The position numbers and the translations under genes were made by a program. Of a DNA stretch of 64,000 nt, positions 33,646-43,719 are shown piece by piece. Below the pieces are notes generated by a model, which saw only the letters and a program-made list of their open reading frames with translations, was not told the origin of the DNA and ran no database searches. Positions within the stretch are counted from its first letter, which is position 1. Every line of letters begins with the position of its first letter. Location: the NCBI RefSeq assembly GCF_020379485.1, contig NC_063450.1, positions 32,836,137 to 32,900,136 on the forward strand. The letters run 5' to 3'. The DNA is from Brassica napus. Taxonomy: Eukaryota; Streptophyta; Magnoliopsida; Brassicales; Brassicaceae.

Positions 33646-34520
33646 TCAATCTCGGCGCTTGTTAATGAGATCGAGATCATCAAGGAGCATTGCGTTGTTG
33701 AGCTCCTCTTGTTCGGGATGTAATCTTCTTCGAACACCGGGTAACTCTACGTTTGCGGGAATCGGGCATTCCGTTCCGCACACCAGAGTAAAAGGGGTTT
33801 CTCTGTTGCTCGCCTCGGGGTGGTACAGTGGGACCAGAGGACTCCCTCGAGTTTGTCGGCCCACCTGCCTTTTTTGGCCCCTAAGCGTTTCTTCAGTCCG
33901 TCGAGAATGGTTTTATTAATCGTTTCAGCTTGTCCGTTACACTGCGGGTACCTGGGCGTCGACTTGTTAAGTCGTATCTTCCATTTTTCGCAGAACGCCT
34001 CGAACCGGGTGGAGATAAACTGAGATCCGTTATCGGTTACGATTTCGTAAGGAACTCCATGCCTACAGATGATGTTTCTCCATACGAAATTTTAGACTTG
34101 GACATCTTCTATACTCACGTACGAATCTGCCTATACCCATTTTGAAAAGAAATCGGTGAGGACTAAAAGGAAACGCTTTTGCTTTGAACTATGAAGGGGA
34201 CCGACGATGTCCATGACCCAGCGCATAAAGGGATTGGGCGATGTGATGGAGGATAGAACTTCTGCTGGTTGTCGGATGGTTGGAGCATGCCTCTGCCATT
34301 TTTCGCATTTTCGTGCGAACTTCTCGCAATCTCCGATCATCGTTGGCCAGTAGTATCCATGGCGTTTGATTTTCACTGCCAGCGATCTTCCACCGGAGTG
34401 GTTGCCGCAGGACCCAGAATGTACTTCTTCCATCACTTTTCTTGCTTTTTCCTCTTCCAGGCACGTCATGAGTGGTCCGGAGAATCTCCATTTGTAAATT
34501 TCGCCATCCACTGTTACGTA
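33646..34520 (-). pseudogene. Tat integrase
   Basis: The minus strand shows the zinc-binding region (HSGSCGNHSGG ... CEKFARKCEKWQRH, where the last Cys of CxxC reads Trp), the catalytic core start WVMDIVGPLHSSKQKRFLLV, the second Asp in VTDNGSQF (about 34035) and the Glu in NGQAETINK (about 33930). The C-terminal part is [13 protein letters not shown] and LDDLDLINKRRD. Pieces fall in different frames, with a break near 34131. Confidence 0.75.
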
Positions 34521-34607
34521 GCGCGCAGCCTATGTTTGGACTTTGCGGGCTGCCCATTTCTCGGTGGGTAGGTGTCCGTTGATAATGTAATCTCGAATTG
34601 TCTGCAG

Positions 34608-34946
34608 TCATGGGGTATCGTAGCCGTAATCGGATTGCTCTGATTGCGGTTGTATCGTAACTTCTTCTTCTTCGTCATCTTGACCTTCTATGAGGTTGAC
34701 GACGATTGATGGTCCGATGCTCGGTTGTTCGATGAACTCGACCGGAATTACCCTTTTAAGTCCTGGGTCAGAACTTGATGATAAGGCCGCGAGAGCATCT
34801 TCCTGGACGTTTTCGGAACGGATCGTCAGTTCGATAACAAGGAGACCGTTGCTCCCCCCCCCTTGAACGAGATGACGTTCGCGCACTTCGAGTCTTGCAT
34901 ATCGTTCCTGATTGTTGAGTGGCTTTTGCGGGTTAGATTGATCCAC
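34608..34946 (-). pseudogene. Tat deletion junction: 5' leader joined to RNase H end
   Basis: The frame begins near the primer-site end with MDQSNPQKPLNNQERYARL, then after a C/G-run (plus-strand Cs about 34853-34862) continues as SENVQEDALAALSSSSDP and IPVEFIEQPSI, the conserved stretch between RNase H and integrase of Tat/Ogre-type pol. So gag, protease, RT and most of RNase H have been removed by one deletion. Confidence 0.6.
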
Positions 34947-34952
34947 AGACCT

Positions 34953-34971
34953 CCTCCTTCTAGCACCAAAC
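34953..34971 (-). promoter_or_regulatory. Probable Tat primer binding site
   Basis: Just inside the 5' LTR (minus strand) the sequence reads GTTTGGTGCTAGAAGGAGG, the usual position and style of the tRNA-complementary site in this lineage. The exact tRNA was not determined. Confidence 0.55.
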
Positions 34972-36096
34972 TGTGGGAACCGAAATTCGCACTGTCGATT
35001 TCCGTTTAAATTAGGAAAGTTAGGAAAACCCTAATTTCCCAGAGGTCCCAGATATCTTTTAAACCACCCGCCAAGCAATCAGAACACGCAAGTAAAGACG
35101 AAAAGAAATAAGAAATCGTAAAAGAGAGCAAAAGGATTTTATTCCGAATTCGCGTATGAGCGTTACAACAAGGTAAAAGCCTCGGCTATGAGAGCTGTCG
35201 GCGAGATTCCTAGTTCTAACAACCTAAGGCTGCCAAACCTAGTTGAGTCGCAGCTTGAAATAACAAAAACGGAACGTTGCCTAATTTCTCTAAGTGCTAA
35301 GTTTGCTCTGAAAAAATATCCCCCCATGCTTCTCTCCTAGGACTCCTTATATACTGGCACCTAGGTTGGTTTACGCTTTTTCTCTTCTGCCCTTAAGCCG
35401 TCATAGCATAAAAAAAGATATATTCCATTTTTTTCGATCCTCGTAATTATCTTCAAAATTTCGTATTTATCCGCGGAAACTTGACATTTATCTTTCCTTG
35501 CGAACCAAGCGTAAACCGTCATGCGGCTTATGGGCTGTTGGTTAAGAAATCATAAGTAGGGCCTCGAGTCATGTCTTAGGTCCCTTTGGACCGTCTTATG
35601 ACTCGAAGCGTTTATTACGACTTCTTTCGATAAAGAACGAAATTTCCGCGGTTTTTACCGTAAAGTTTGATCGATGACTTAGAATGACGGGAAACATGAA
35701 ATGGGTTCGCTACGGTCTTCGGCAGATAGCATCGAAGGGTAGACAAGAATGCATAGACTAATTGTCGTATCAATGTTTCGGAAGAGCTCGGTCGCTACCG
35801 AGCTTCGGCTCGGGCTCGATCGCTACGTAGCGACCGAGCGGAACGAACGCTTGGTCGCTACGTAGCGACCGAGCTTTGGCTCGAGCTCGGTCGCTACGTA
35901 GCGACCGAGCGGAACACGCTTTCGGTCGCTGCGTAGCGACCTTTTTCGAGCTCTTGTTCGATGTCTCATGTTTCCTCCGCAAAGCTTTTTGTAAGAAAGA
36001 ATCTATTTCGAAAAAGTATTTGTCGAAGAAAGTTCTCGTTTTTTTCTTCGGACGTTTTGAATGTTAACTTTGTCGTAACCGTTTTTGACCCCAACA
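34972..36096 (-). repeat. Tat 5' LTR (1,125 bp)
   Basis: Ends TGTGGGAACC and CCCCAACA on the plus strand. About five copies of the GGTCGCTACGTAGCGACC palindrome lie at 35785-35943. Confidence 0.9.
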
Positions 36097-37163
36097 TCGA
36101 TCGATACAGAACTCTTGACATCGATCGATATGGATGCCAGAATGCGGGCCTAGCATATTATATGACTGACTGAAACCCAAAAGCAACCAAAAATTACCAG
36201 AATACCCTTGGACGACCATAAACCCTATTTATGTTATTTATAAGCCATTGTTGAGGCTACGCTATAAAAGCTTTCTTTGATTATTGTTCTTAGTTAGGAG
36301 AGAAAGGAGGAACTCCTTCAGAGTCCTCCTGGAACTCCATTGTCTTGGTTTTTATATCTATTGCAATTTTATATCTATTCATCTCTGATTTCTGTGACAA
36401 ACTTCATGTCTGAATATATCCACCTATTAGGTTTAAGGTTCAGATAAGTTATGAGAGATTAGCCCAAAATATAGAAATGCTAATCTGTGATATTCATCAT
36501 AGGATTGTGCTTACTGCTTGTGTTCTAGAGTCATGAACTAGAACTCTGATCTTAGAATCATTAGGCACAATGCCATTGCTTGGTCTTTTCTCTGAACTGA
36601 ATTCTATTGAGCTAGGATTGCTAGAAACATACGAGAGTTGATTTAGGAACCCTAGTGAACACATATTCAACCCGATCGTAAAGCTTGCTAGAAGTGATAT
36701 CGATCAATGATCCAATAGATTAATCGATCGATATTGTGAAAGGTGTATCGATCGATATTCCTATAGAATAATCGATCGACACTTTCTACAGATCAACATG
36801 TGAGAGCTGAGATCTTAGATCTAGTAATAGATAATCTACACATGCGAGAGCTGGTAGATTATTGTTATTGTTTATCTTGCAAGCAACAATTAGCCTCTAT
36901 ATCATTATAATCCTGATTACCTGAATAGAAACCCTAGATCTAGCAACCATCCTTCCATCAAACAAATCCCTTCCAAGCTGAACAATTGTCTTGTTCAACT
37001 TGTTTACTGCTTTGCTATATTTATTTACTGCTTTAAAACTATTAGCCTAGCTTAATCATAAACTGTTTAGATCTAATTGGTTCCCTAGCTCCCTGTAAAT
37101 TCGATCCCTAAGTACTACAACTCGACCTCTTATTTGAGAGAATATAAATCACTCCTTAGGGTA
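36097..37163 (+). repeat. Athila 5' LTR, second part
   Basis: Resumes after the Tat element and follows the 3' LTR sequence to CACTCCTTAGGGT. The last 18 or so bases of the LTR and the primer site are missing. Confidence 0.85.
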
Positions 37164-38575
37164 TAAATCACTGTAGCAAAACTACTGTAGCAGGATACTG
37201 TTTATCGGAAAAAAAAGAAGAACCGAGTAAACGATTGCCATATGTATCAACCGACGCAAACCTGTCGACATCGATCGACATTGCTTTACCTGCGTCGACC
37301 GATATCAACATCCTTACATCGGTCGACATTCATTCCGGTCTGGTATATCGTTCTTACTTGTTACATTGAGCCCTTATGATTTATTTCTAACCATAGCTCA
37401 TAGCTCCGACTAAATTTACACTGGGGACAGTGTAGTTTAAGTCTGGGGGGAGGTTTACTGATATTTATTTACTTATTAGTCTTATTAAAATGTTTTCAAA
37501 TTAAGTTATTATTGAGTCAATAAGAGGATTATGAACTTATAGATTTTGCTAGATATATAACCACTCTTTAGGACCATTCTAGACTTACTGATTGCAGATA
37601 GCACTAAAGATACTAAAGTGGATCAACCTGTCAACTATCCACTCTTGCTAAGGTTGTTTTGAAGGAACCAAAGCTGACCTCCAACAATAAACTTGACACA
37701 ACTGCTTGTCTTGGGGCTTGGTATACATGGGATCGGATTCTTTAAACAAGTCTGGAAGATAAAGCCCTGTGTAGATTTATCATCTTTTCTTTCTCTATTT
37801 CGACCCTAGATTTGTAGGAAGAGATATTTATTTTCAAAAAAAAAAAAAACGAAAAAGAAAGAAAAAAGTAAAAAGAAAGAAAAATATAAATTATAAAGAA
37901 AGAAAAAAGTAAAAAGAAAGAAAAATATAAATTATATATATATGTGTTAGTTAGGTGGAATCCGAACAGAACTTGGTGGGTACAACCATTAATGATTGCT
38001 TCATAAGGATTCCAACAAAAAGACTTCGAACGGGACTTGGTGGCGGCAATTATCAAGGTTCGATTTATATGAATTCTTGGAAATATGTCAAAAAGAAGTG
38101 AACATGACTTGGTAGCAACCACCATTAAGGCTTGATTCATGGAAGCCTGTCCAATCTTGGTCAATGATCTTGCAATATAAGCAGACGTTGATTAAAGAGA
38201 GAAATTAGTAGAGAGAAAAGGTAGGAACTAACTTTTACCTGCAGATCCAGATACTTGTTTGAAAATCCTTGCATCATGTGATCGATACTCCCAAGGTAAA
38301 GCCTGCACTTTTATTTATGCTAAGAAATGAGGTTGGTAGAGGGGAATGTCAGACAGAATTTGCTAAGTTGTTGGCTAGGTGAATTTGGTTGCTAAGCTAG
38401 GATATGATATACTGTGCTTTTGTGATTAGGACTTCTTAGATGTGGATTGCAATATTGTAGAGGTGATGATTTAAGTTTTTAAATCCTGTGAGTCCCTGCT
38501 GTTTTCAAACCTCTTTCAGAGAGGCTGCCCGTCTGTTTTGCTTGAGGACAAGCAAAAGGGTAAGTCTGAGGGAGT
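37164..38575 (+). other. Athila internal remnant with polypurine tract
   Basis: Non-coding 3' region of an Athila element, with GACAAGCAAAAGGGTAAGTC and the polypurine tract GTCTGAGGGAGT just before the 3' LTR. It includes an A/G-rich stretch with a 47-bp-scale tandem duplication (about 37856-37937). Confidence 0.7.
37830..37937 (+). repeat. Purine-rich tandem duplication
   Basis: A unit containing AAAGTAAAAAGAAAGAAAAA and ATATAAATTAT occurs twice in direct tandem after a run of A. Confidence 0.8.
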
Positions 38576-40049
38576 TGATAGACCATGGATTTTACCCACT
38601 TTTAGCCATGTACTATAAGTGTTTTAATAACTAATTATTACTATATAGAGTCTATTTAGAGTGTTTACAGGTTCAGGTACGTTCTGGAGAAATATGGTGA
38701 TTTTGAAGCCTTTTGAGGTGCAGAACTGCACAGACGCGTCAGATGTCTAACTATTAATGGAGACCTTTCCACCGTTAGATTGAGCCCATCTTTTGACAAA
38801 AGAATCGTTTTGAGTTAGATTTCCAATGCCGCCGGTCTGAGGTCAATCAGCATCCTGTAGCAGAAGTTATGCTTGTTTTACCTAGGAGTGGTCAGTTTGC
38901 CTCGCGAGAGGAAGCTGTCGAGAAGAGAAATGTATGTCGATCGATGCAGAACTCTTGACATCGATCGATATGGATGCCAGAATGCGGGCCGAGCATATTT
39001 AATGACCGGCTGAAGCCCAGAAGCAACCACAAATTACCAGAATACACTTGGTCGACCATAAACCCTATTTATGTTATTTATAAGCCATTGTTGACGGCTA
39101 CGCTATAAAAGCTTTCTTTGATTCTTGTTCTTAGTTAGGAGAAAATGGAGGAACTCCTTCAAAGTCCTCCTGGAACTCCCTGGAACTCCATTGTCTTTGG
39201 GTTTTATATCTATTGCAATTTTATATCTATTCATCTATGATTTATGTGACAAACTTCATGTCTGAATATATCCACATGTTAGGTTTATGGTTCAGATAGG
39301 TTATGAGAGATTAACCCAAAATATAGAACTGCTAAGTTGTAATATTCATCATAGGAATGTTCTTACTGCTTGTGTTCTAGAGTCATGAACTAGAACTCTG
39401 ATCTTAGAATCATTAGGCACAATGCCATCGCTTGGTCTTTTCTCTGAACTGAATTCTATTGAGCTAGGATTGCTAGAAACATACGAGAGTTGATTTAGGA
39501 ACCCTAGTGAACACATATTCAACCCGATCGTAAAGTTTGCTAGAAGCGATATCGATCGATGATCCAATAGATTAATCGATCGATATTGTGAAAGGTGTAT
39601 CGATCGATATTCCTATAGAATAATCGATCGACACTTTCTACAGATCAACATGTGAGAGCTGAGATCTTAGATCTTAGATCTAGTAATAGATAATCTACAC
39701 ATGCGAGAGCTGGTAGATTATTGTTATTGTTTGAGTTCTCTAATATCTTCCAAGCAACAATTAGCCTCTATATCATTATAATCATGATTACCTGAATAGA
39801 AATCCTAGATCTAGCAACCATCTTTCCATCAAACAAATCTCTGCCAAGCTGAACAATTGTCTTGTTCAACTTGTTTACTGCTTTGCTATATTTATTTACT
39901 GCTTTAAAACTATTAGTCTAGCTTAATCATAAATTGTTTAGATCTAATTGGTTCCCTAGCTCCCTGTGAATTCGATCCCTAAGTACTACAACTCGACCTC
40001 TTATTTGAGAGAGAATAAATCACTCCTTAGGGTAATTTGAGTGATATCA
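38576..40049 (+). repeat. Athila 3' LTR
   Basis: 1,474 bp, uninterrupted. It contains the empty site (TATGTCGATCGATGCAG, about 38932-38948) for the Tat insertion in the sister LTR. It carries clusters of ATCGATCGAT. Confidence 0.9.
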
Positions 40050-40054
40050 CGTAT

Positions 40055-40523
40055 ATATCAACCAAATATTTTTTTTTCGTCTCCACGAATACAATTATTT
40101 ACCAGAAATGGAAATGTTAGGGGAATTGAGATATACAAGAAGCAATTTTCATATGTTTTTAATTTATTAATCGTACTTTTATAAATCTATTTTCGTTTTT
40201 TTCCCAGCATAAAGAGACAAATAAGCTCATAAAGGTGTCTTCGTTGACTCACATAAGCTGTGAAGGAATATGATCAAACCATACTAAAATATTACTATAT
40301 GTTTTTATACAATCGTGTAAATATATAACTAAATTTTAATTTTTGTAAATAACATATATCTTGTTTAAGTTTTTTTTGGCAAATCATATCTCAATTGGCA
40401 CATCAGTTCATCAGTTATTACATCATCTAATTTTGGTGACATAACACATTAATTTTACTAACATAGATGCCACATATGACGTATCCAACAACATGATCTT
40501 ACTAACATAGATGCCACATAATT
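40055..40523. other. AT-rich spacer
   Basis: No gene. ACTAACATAGATGCCACATA occurs twice within about 40 bp (around 40458 and 40500), a small tandem duplication beside the hAT end. Confidence 0.5.
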
Positions 40524-41517
40524 TAGGGGTGTCAAAATGGGTCAGATAGGTCAACCCAACCCATAACCCAAATAGTTGACTGTTAATGGGTCATGGATCA
40601 ACCCAACCCATTTATTAAATTACATGGATCAGATGGGTTAATGGTTGATCCATCAACTCAACATCTTTATAATGAACCTACGTTAGATATTGCCATTGTA
40701 GAGACTTCAAATATCCGTCTTTGTCAATCTTGAAAGAATATAAACAATCATACTTGTCACCAAAGACATTCTATGTTTACTCAACCAATTAGCTGACGCA
40801 CCGTTTTGGTATTGTAGTAACGTAAAAAAATACATCCGATTATGAGGATGTTCATAATGTAAAAAAATTATATAACCATATCGAAGATGATCGCCAACCT
40901 CTGTATATGGGTCTACACTTCAGCAGAAACTCGACAGTTGTTGTCAACGCACTGGACAATGTCACTGCAAGTTATATTGTCAGTGAAGTAGAGATGTTCA
41001 AGCTCTTTTGTACAAAATACAGATTACATATCTGTAGAAATATTTTCAAAGCTATCATATGTCAAGTGAAACGTTAAAACATATTATCAGACGAAAGAAT
41101 ATTACTTTCGAGACTGTTCAAATATCTAAAAAAAAATCTGACATTAGATGGAGATTTTGAGTACATAACATTCAGAACAATGAACCAAGAAACTACAAAC
41201 GCCACAAAAGAGTAGAGATTGTTGAACACTATACATCTCTACTAAACCTATCACTTATCAGCAACAAACACACAGACACCATATGCTAAAGTTTAATCAT
41301 CACAAAAGAGTTAAAAGACTCTCTCAAAACACTTAAGAAACAGAGAAGCAAAGTTGTTATTATTATGTTGATGTGAGGGATGAGACCACCACCAGCTATA
41401 GTTCCATGGTACTAACATCGTCTTTATTTGGAGTTATTAGTGCTTGACTTGAAGCCTCCCGGATAATGACTATCTCATCTTCATCATCTTCATCTACAGT
41501 TCATAAGAAACCGAATA

Positions 41518-42500
41518 TTAATATATAAACTTAATTGAGCAAAGAATATAAAGTTTATATAAGATTGTACCTTCACCATCAAATTTATAGCCATGAATCC
41601 AAGACTGAGTACACAATAAAGCTTGCACATTTCTAGGAATAAGGCGAGTTCTGTACTTGCTTATTACGTGAGCTCCAATACTGAAAGAAGATTCAGAAGC
41701 CGTAGTGGTAATAGGAATGCTGAGAATGACCATTGCCATGAATGCTAGCGCGCCAAAACGATGCATGTTCTCTTTCCAATATCGCAACACATTCTAATCA
41801 GGATGAACTCTCATTTCTAGTTTTGGCTCCTCTAAATATATATCCAACGCTGACTTTCCTGGTTCCGCAGTCTCTGGAATATCATCTAACTCAAACAAAT
41901 CATGTTCTCAATAAACATAATAAGAAGTTTAGAATGAATATTAGAAAAAGTTTCAAATGAATTAGATATATAAACGTCAGAAACTTATATCCAACACACC
42001 AAAGTTCTCGGTCTCTGTTCCTTGCTCAGAACCACGAGAATATGGTCTTGTAAGCTCACAACATGAGTCAAAGAGAGCTGTCTTCGGTCATCATCAAAGA
42101 ACTTCCTAAGCTGATCCTCAAGATGATCAACTTTTTCTTGGGAGGTGAATGGATCAAGCTCGCCATAAAAACGCTTCAAAAGCTTTAACTTCATCCTAGG
42201 ATCCAAGACAGCCCCCATTGCAAGAACCACGCTATACTCCTCCCAGTATTTATCAAACTTCTCCCTCATGTTAGAAATCATTGTCTGGATGACGACATCC
42301 TCATTGCTCTTATGAACTTCCAACAAGCACTGAATCTTCCAAATATGAGCAAAATACAAGTTTTAAGTAGAGTAGCTTCTGCCAGACATTAAAGTTGTAA
42401 TGCTATAAAATGGCTTCAAGAGCTCAAAGATAGTGCTAGCTCTTTTCCATTCTTCATTGGAAGGGCAATGCTTGTAGTGTTTATCACCTAATTTATACCT
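41518..42500 (-). pseudogene. hAT transposase (ZBED/RICESLEEPER type) remnant
   Basis: Minus-strand reading in order: EEWKRASTIFELLKPFYSIT (about 42465-42400), a stop near 42364, HIWKIQCLLEVHKS ... MREKFDKYWEEYSVVLAMGA and VLDPRMKLKLLKRFYGELDP (the hAT-like RNase H fold domain), then after a gap or intron (about 41985-41790) the hAT dimerisation motif [39 protein letters not shown]. The BED finger and N-terminal half are missing, and the stop and duplication show it is dead. Confidence 0.75.
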
Positions 42501-43216
42501 CTTTAAACCACTTAAATACCAGAGTCTCCATATTCCTACGAAACTATAAAATTGTGTCAGTTGGTACCTCTTTTAATTCAGTTTCGGCCTGAATCTGAGC
42601 TTGTCTCAGTTCCTCATCGTGCTTGGCTTTGAGGTTGAACTCCTTAATTCCATGTATAGAGAAAGTGATCCAGATATACCTGGTCAAAGATAGTGATAGT
42701 TTCTGCCTGACATTAAAGTCTTAATGCTATAAAAGGGCTTCAAGAGCTCAAAGATAGTGCTAGCTCTTCTCCATTCTTCATTGGAAGGGCAATGCTTGTA
42801 GTGTTTATCACCTAATTTATACCTCTTTAAACCACTTAAATACCAGAGTCTCCATATTCCTACGAAACTATCAAATTGTGTCCAGGGGTGAAGCCAGAAG
42901 AATTATTTAATGGGTACATTATTAGTGATAAAAAATAAATCTGCATGCAATGGGTTTCGAACTCAAGACGTTATGGGTGCAAACCCTGTTTTTACCAATT
43001 GATCAACTGAAACTATAGTAACTTTAGGTGTAACATTTCAAATATCAATAAATAAGGGGGTGCACGTGCCACCACACCTCTAAACGTGGCTTCGCCCCTG
43101 ATTGTGTCAGTTGGTACCTCTTTCAATTCTGTTTCGGCCTGAATCTGGGCTTGTCTCAGTTCCTCATCGTGCTTGGCTTTGAGGTTGAACTCCTTATTTC
43201 CATGTATAGAGAAAGG
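42371..43216 (-). repeat. Tandem duplication within the hAT remnant
   Basis: A unit of about 324 bp starting TTCTGCC.GACATTAAAG (42377) recurs at 42701. The second copy carries an extra MITE (42883-43100). The units hold transposase-derived sequence and a KHDEELRQAQIQAETELKEV segment. Confidence 0.85.
42883..43100. mobile_element. 218-bp hAT MITE with 8-bp TSD
   Basis: Inverted ends CAGGGGTGAAGCCA and TGGCTTCGCCCCTG (one mismatch) are flanked by exact 8-bp ATTGTGTC (42875-42882 and 43101-43108). The first copy of the surrounding duplication shows the unoccupied site. TSD length and ends indicate hAT. Confidence 0.92.
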
Positions 43217-43232
43217 CATTCATCGTAAACTC

Positions 43233-43410
43233 CACGTAATGTTATGACGAAGTTACCAGGCCCGTCTTTTTTCATTTACGACGAAGTTACCAGGGTCCGT
43301 CTTTTTTCATTTACGACGAAATTACGAGGAATTGATTTAACCAATTACGACGAAGTTACAGGCCAGTCTTTTTTCATTTACGACGAAGTTACCAGCCCCG
43401 TGTTATTTTT
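43233..43410. repeat. CACTA subterminal tandem repeats (3' side)
   Basis: Four variants of a unit containing TTTTTTCATTTACGACGAAG plus TTACCAGG, spaced about 40-60 bp. Confidence 0.8.
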
Positions 43411-43719
43411 ACAAGGACTTTACTACGTTTAACCCTAAACCCCGAGAATGAAATCCTTAAACCCCAAAGTCACACATCATCTAACATCATCATCTTCTTC
43501 TTTACTTCTTCTTACTCTTTCTCCAACTTAAACCCTAAAACTCCAAATAATTTTTTAAAATCTAAAGAAATACATATTATATAAAACAACATTTGTTACA
43601 CATACATTAATATGATATAAAAACAATATTTCCTTAAACGAACATTACAATAGAGAAATACAACATTTGTTACATATATTATATCACTCAAAATCGTTTT
43701 TGTTCTCATCAATATTGCA

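Larger units (their letters stand above)
29417..36096 (-). mobile_element. Tat-lineage Ty3/gypsy retrotransposon with antisense ORF
   Basis: LTRs 29417-30738 (3' LTR of this minus-strand element) and 34972-36096 (5' LTR), with plus-strand ends TGTGGGAACC and CCCCAACA, and TSD TCGAT at 29412-29416 and 36097-36101. Integrase and RNase H remnants read on the minus strand; gag, protease and RT are deleted. A plus-strand ORF lies between integrase and the 3' LTR, the arrangement known for Tat-lineage elements. Inserted in the 5' LTR of the Athila element. Confidence 0.9.
29052..40049 (+). mobile_element. Athila-like LTR retrotransposon, internally deleted, host of a nested Tat element
   Basis: The 5' LTR is 29052-29416 plus 36102 to about 37163 (split by the Tat insertion) and the 3' LTR is 38576-40049. 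LTR ends are TGATAGACC...TGATATCA. Flanks CATAT (29047-29051) and CGTAT (40050-40054) match at four of five bases and may be an aged TSD. Only about 1.4 kb lies between the LTRs: Athila-style 3' non-coding sequence (ACACTGGGGACAGTGTAG, TAAGTCTGGGGGGAGG) and the polypurine tract. The primer site and all coding regions are gone, so it is a non-autonomous derivative. Confidence 0.8.
40524..43216 (-). mobile_element. Decayed hAT transposon, one end visible
   Basis: Starts TAGGGGTGTCAAAATGGGTC, a typical plant hAT terminus, followed by subterminal CAACCCAACCCA and inverted TGGGTT motifs. A minus-strand hAT transposase remnant follows. The other terminus (ACCCATTTTGACACCCC) is not found; the element abuts CACTA sequence at about 43217. 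Confidence 0.65.

Noticed and set aside
34189..34611. 140-codon minus-strand frame in the Tat integrase region
   Set aside because: Overlaps the integrase frame and lacks its motifs; shadow frame.
37742..38164. 140-codon minus-strand frame in the Athila internal region
   Set aside because: A Phe/Ser-rich translation of the purine tract and tandem duplication; no domain.
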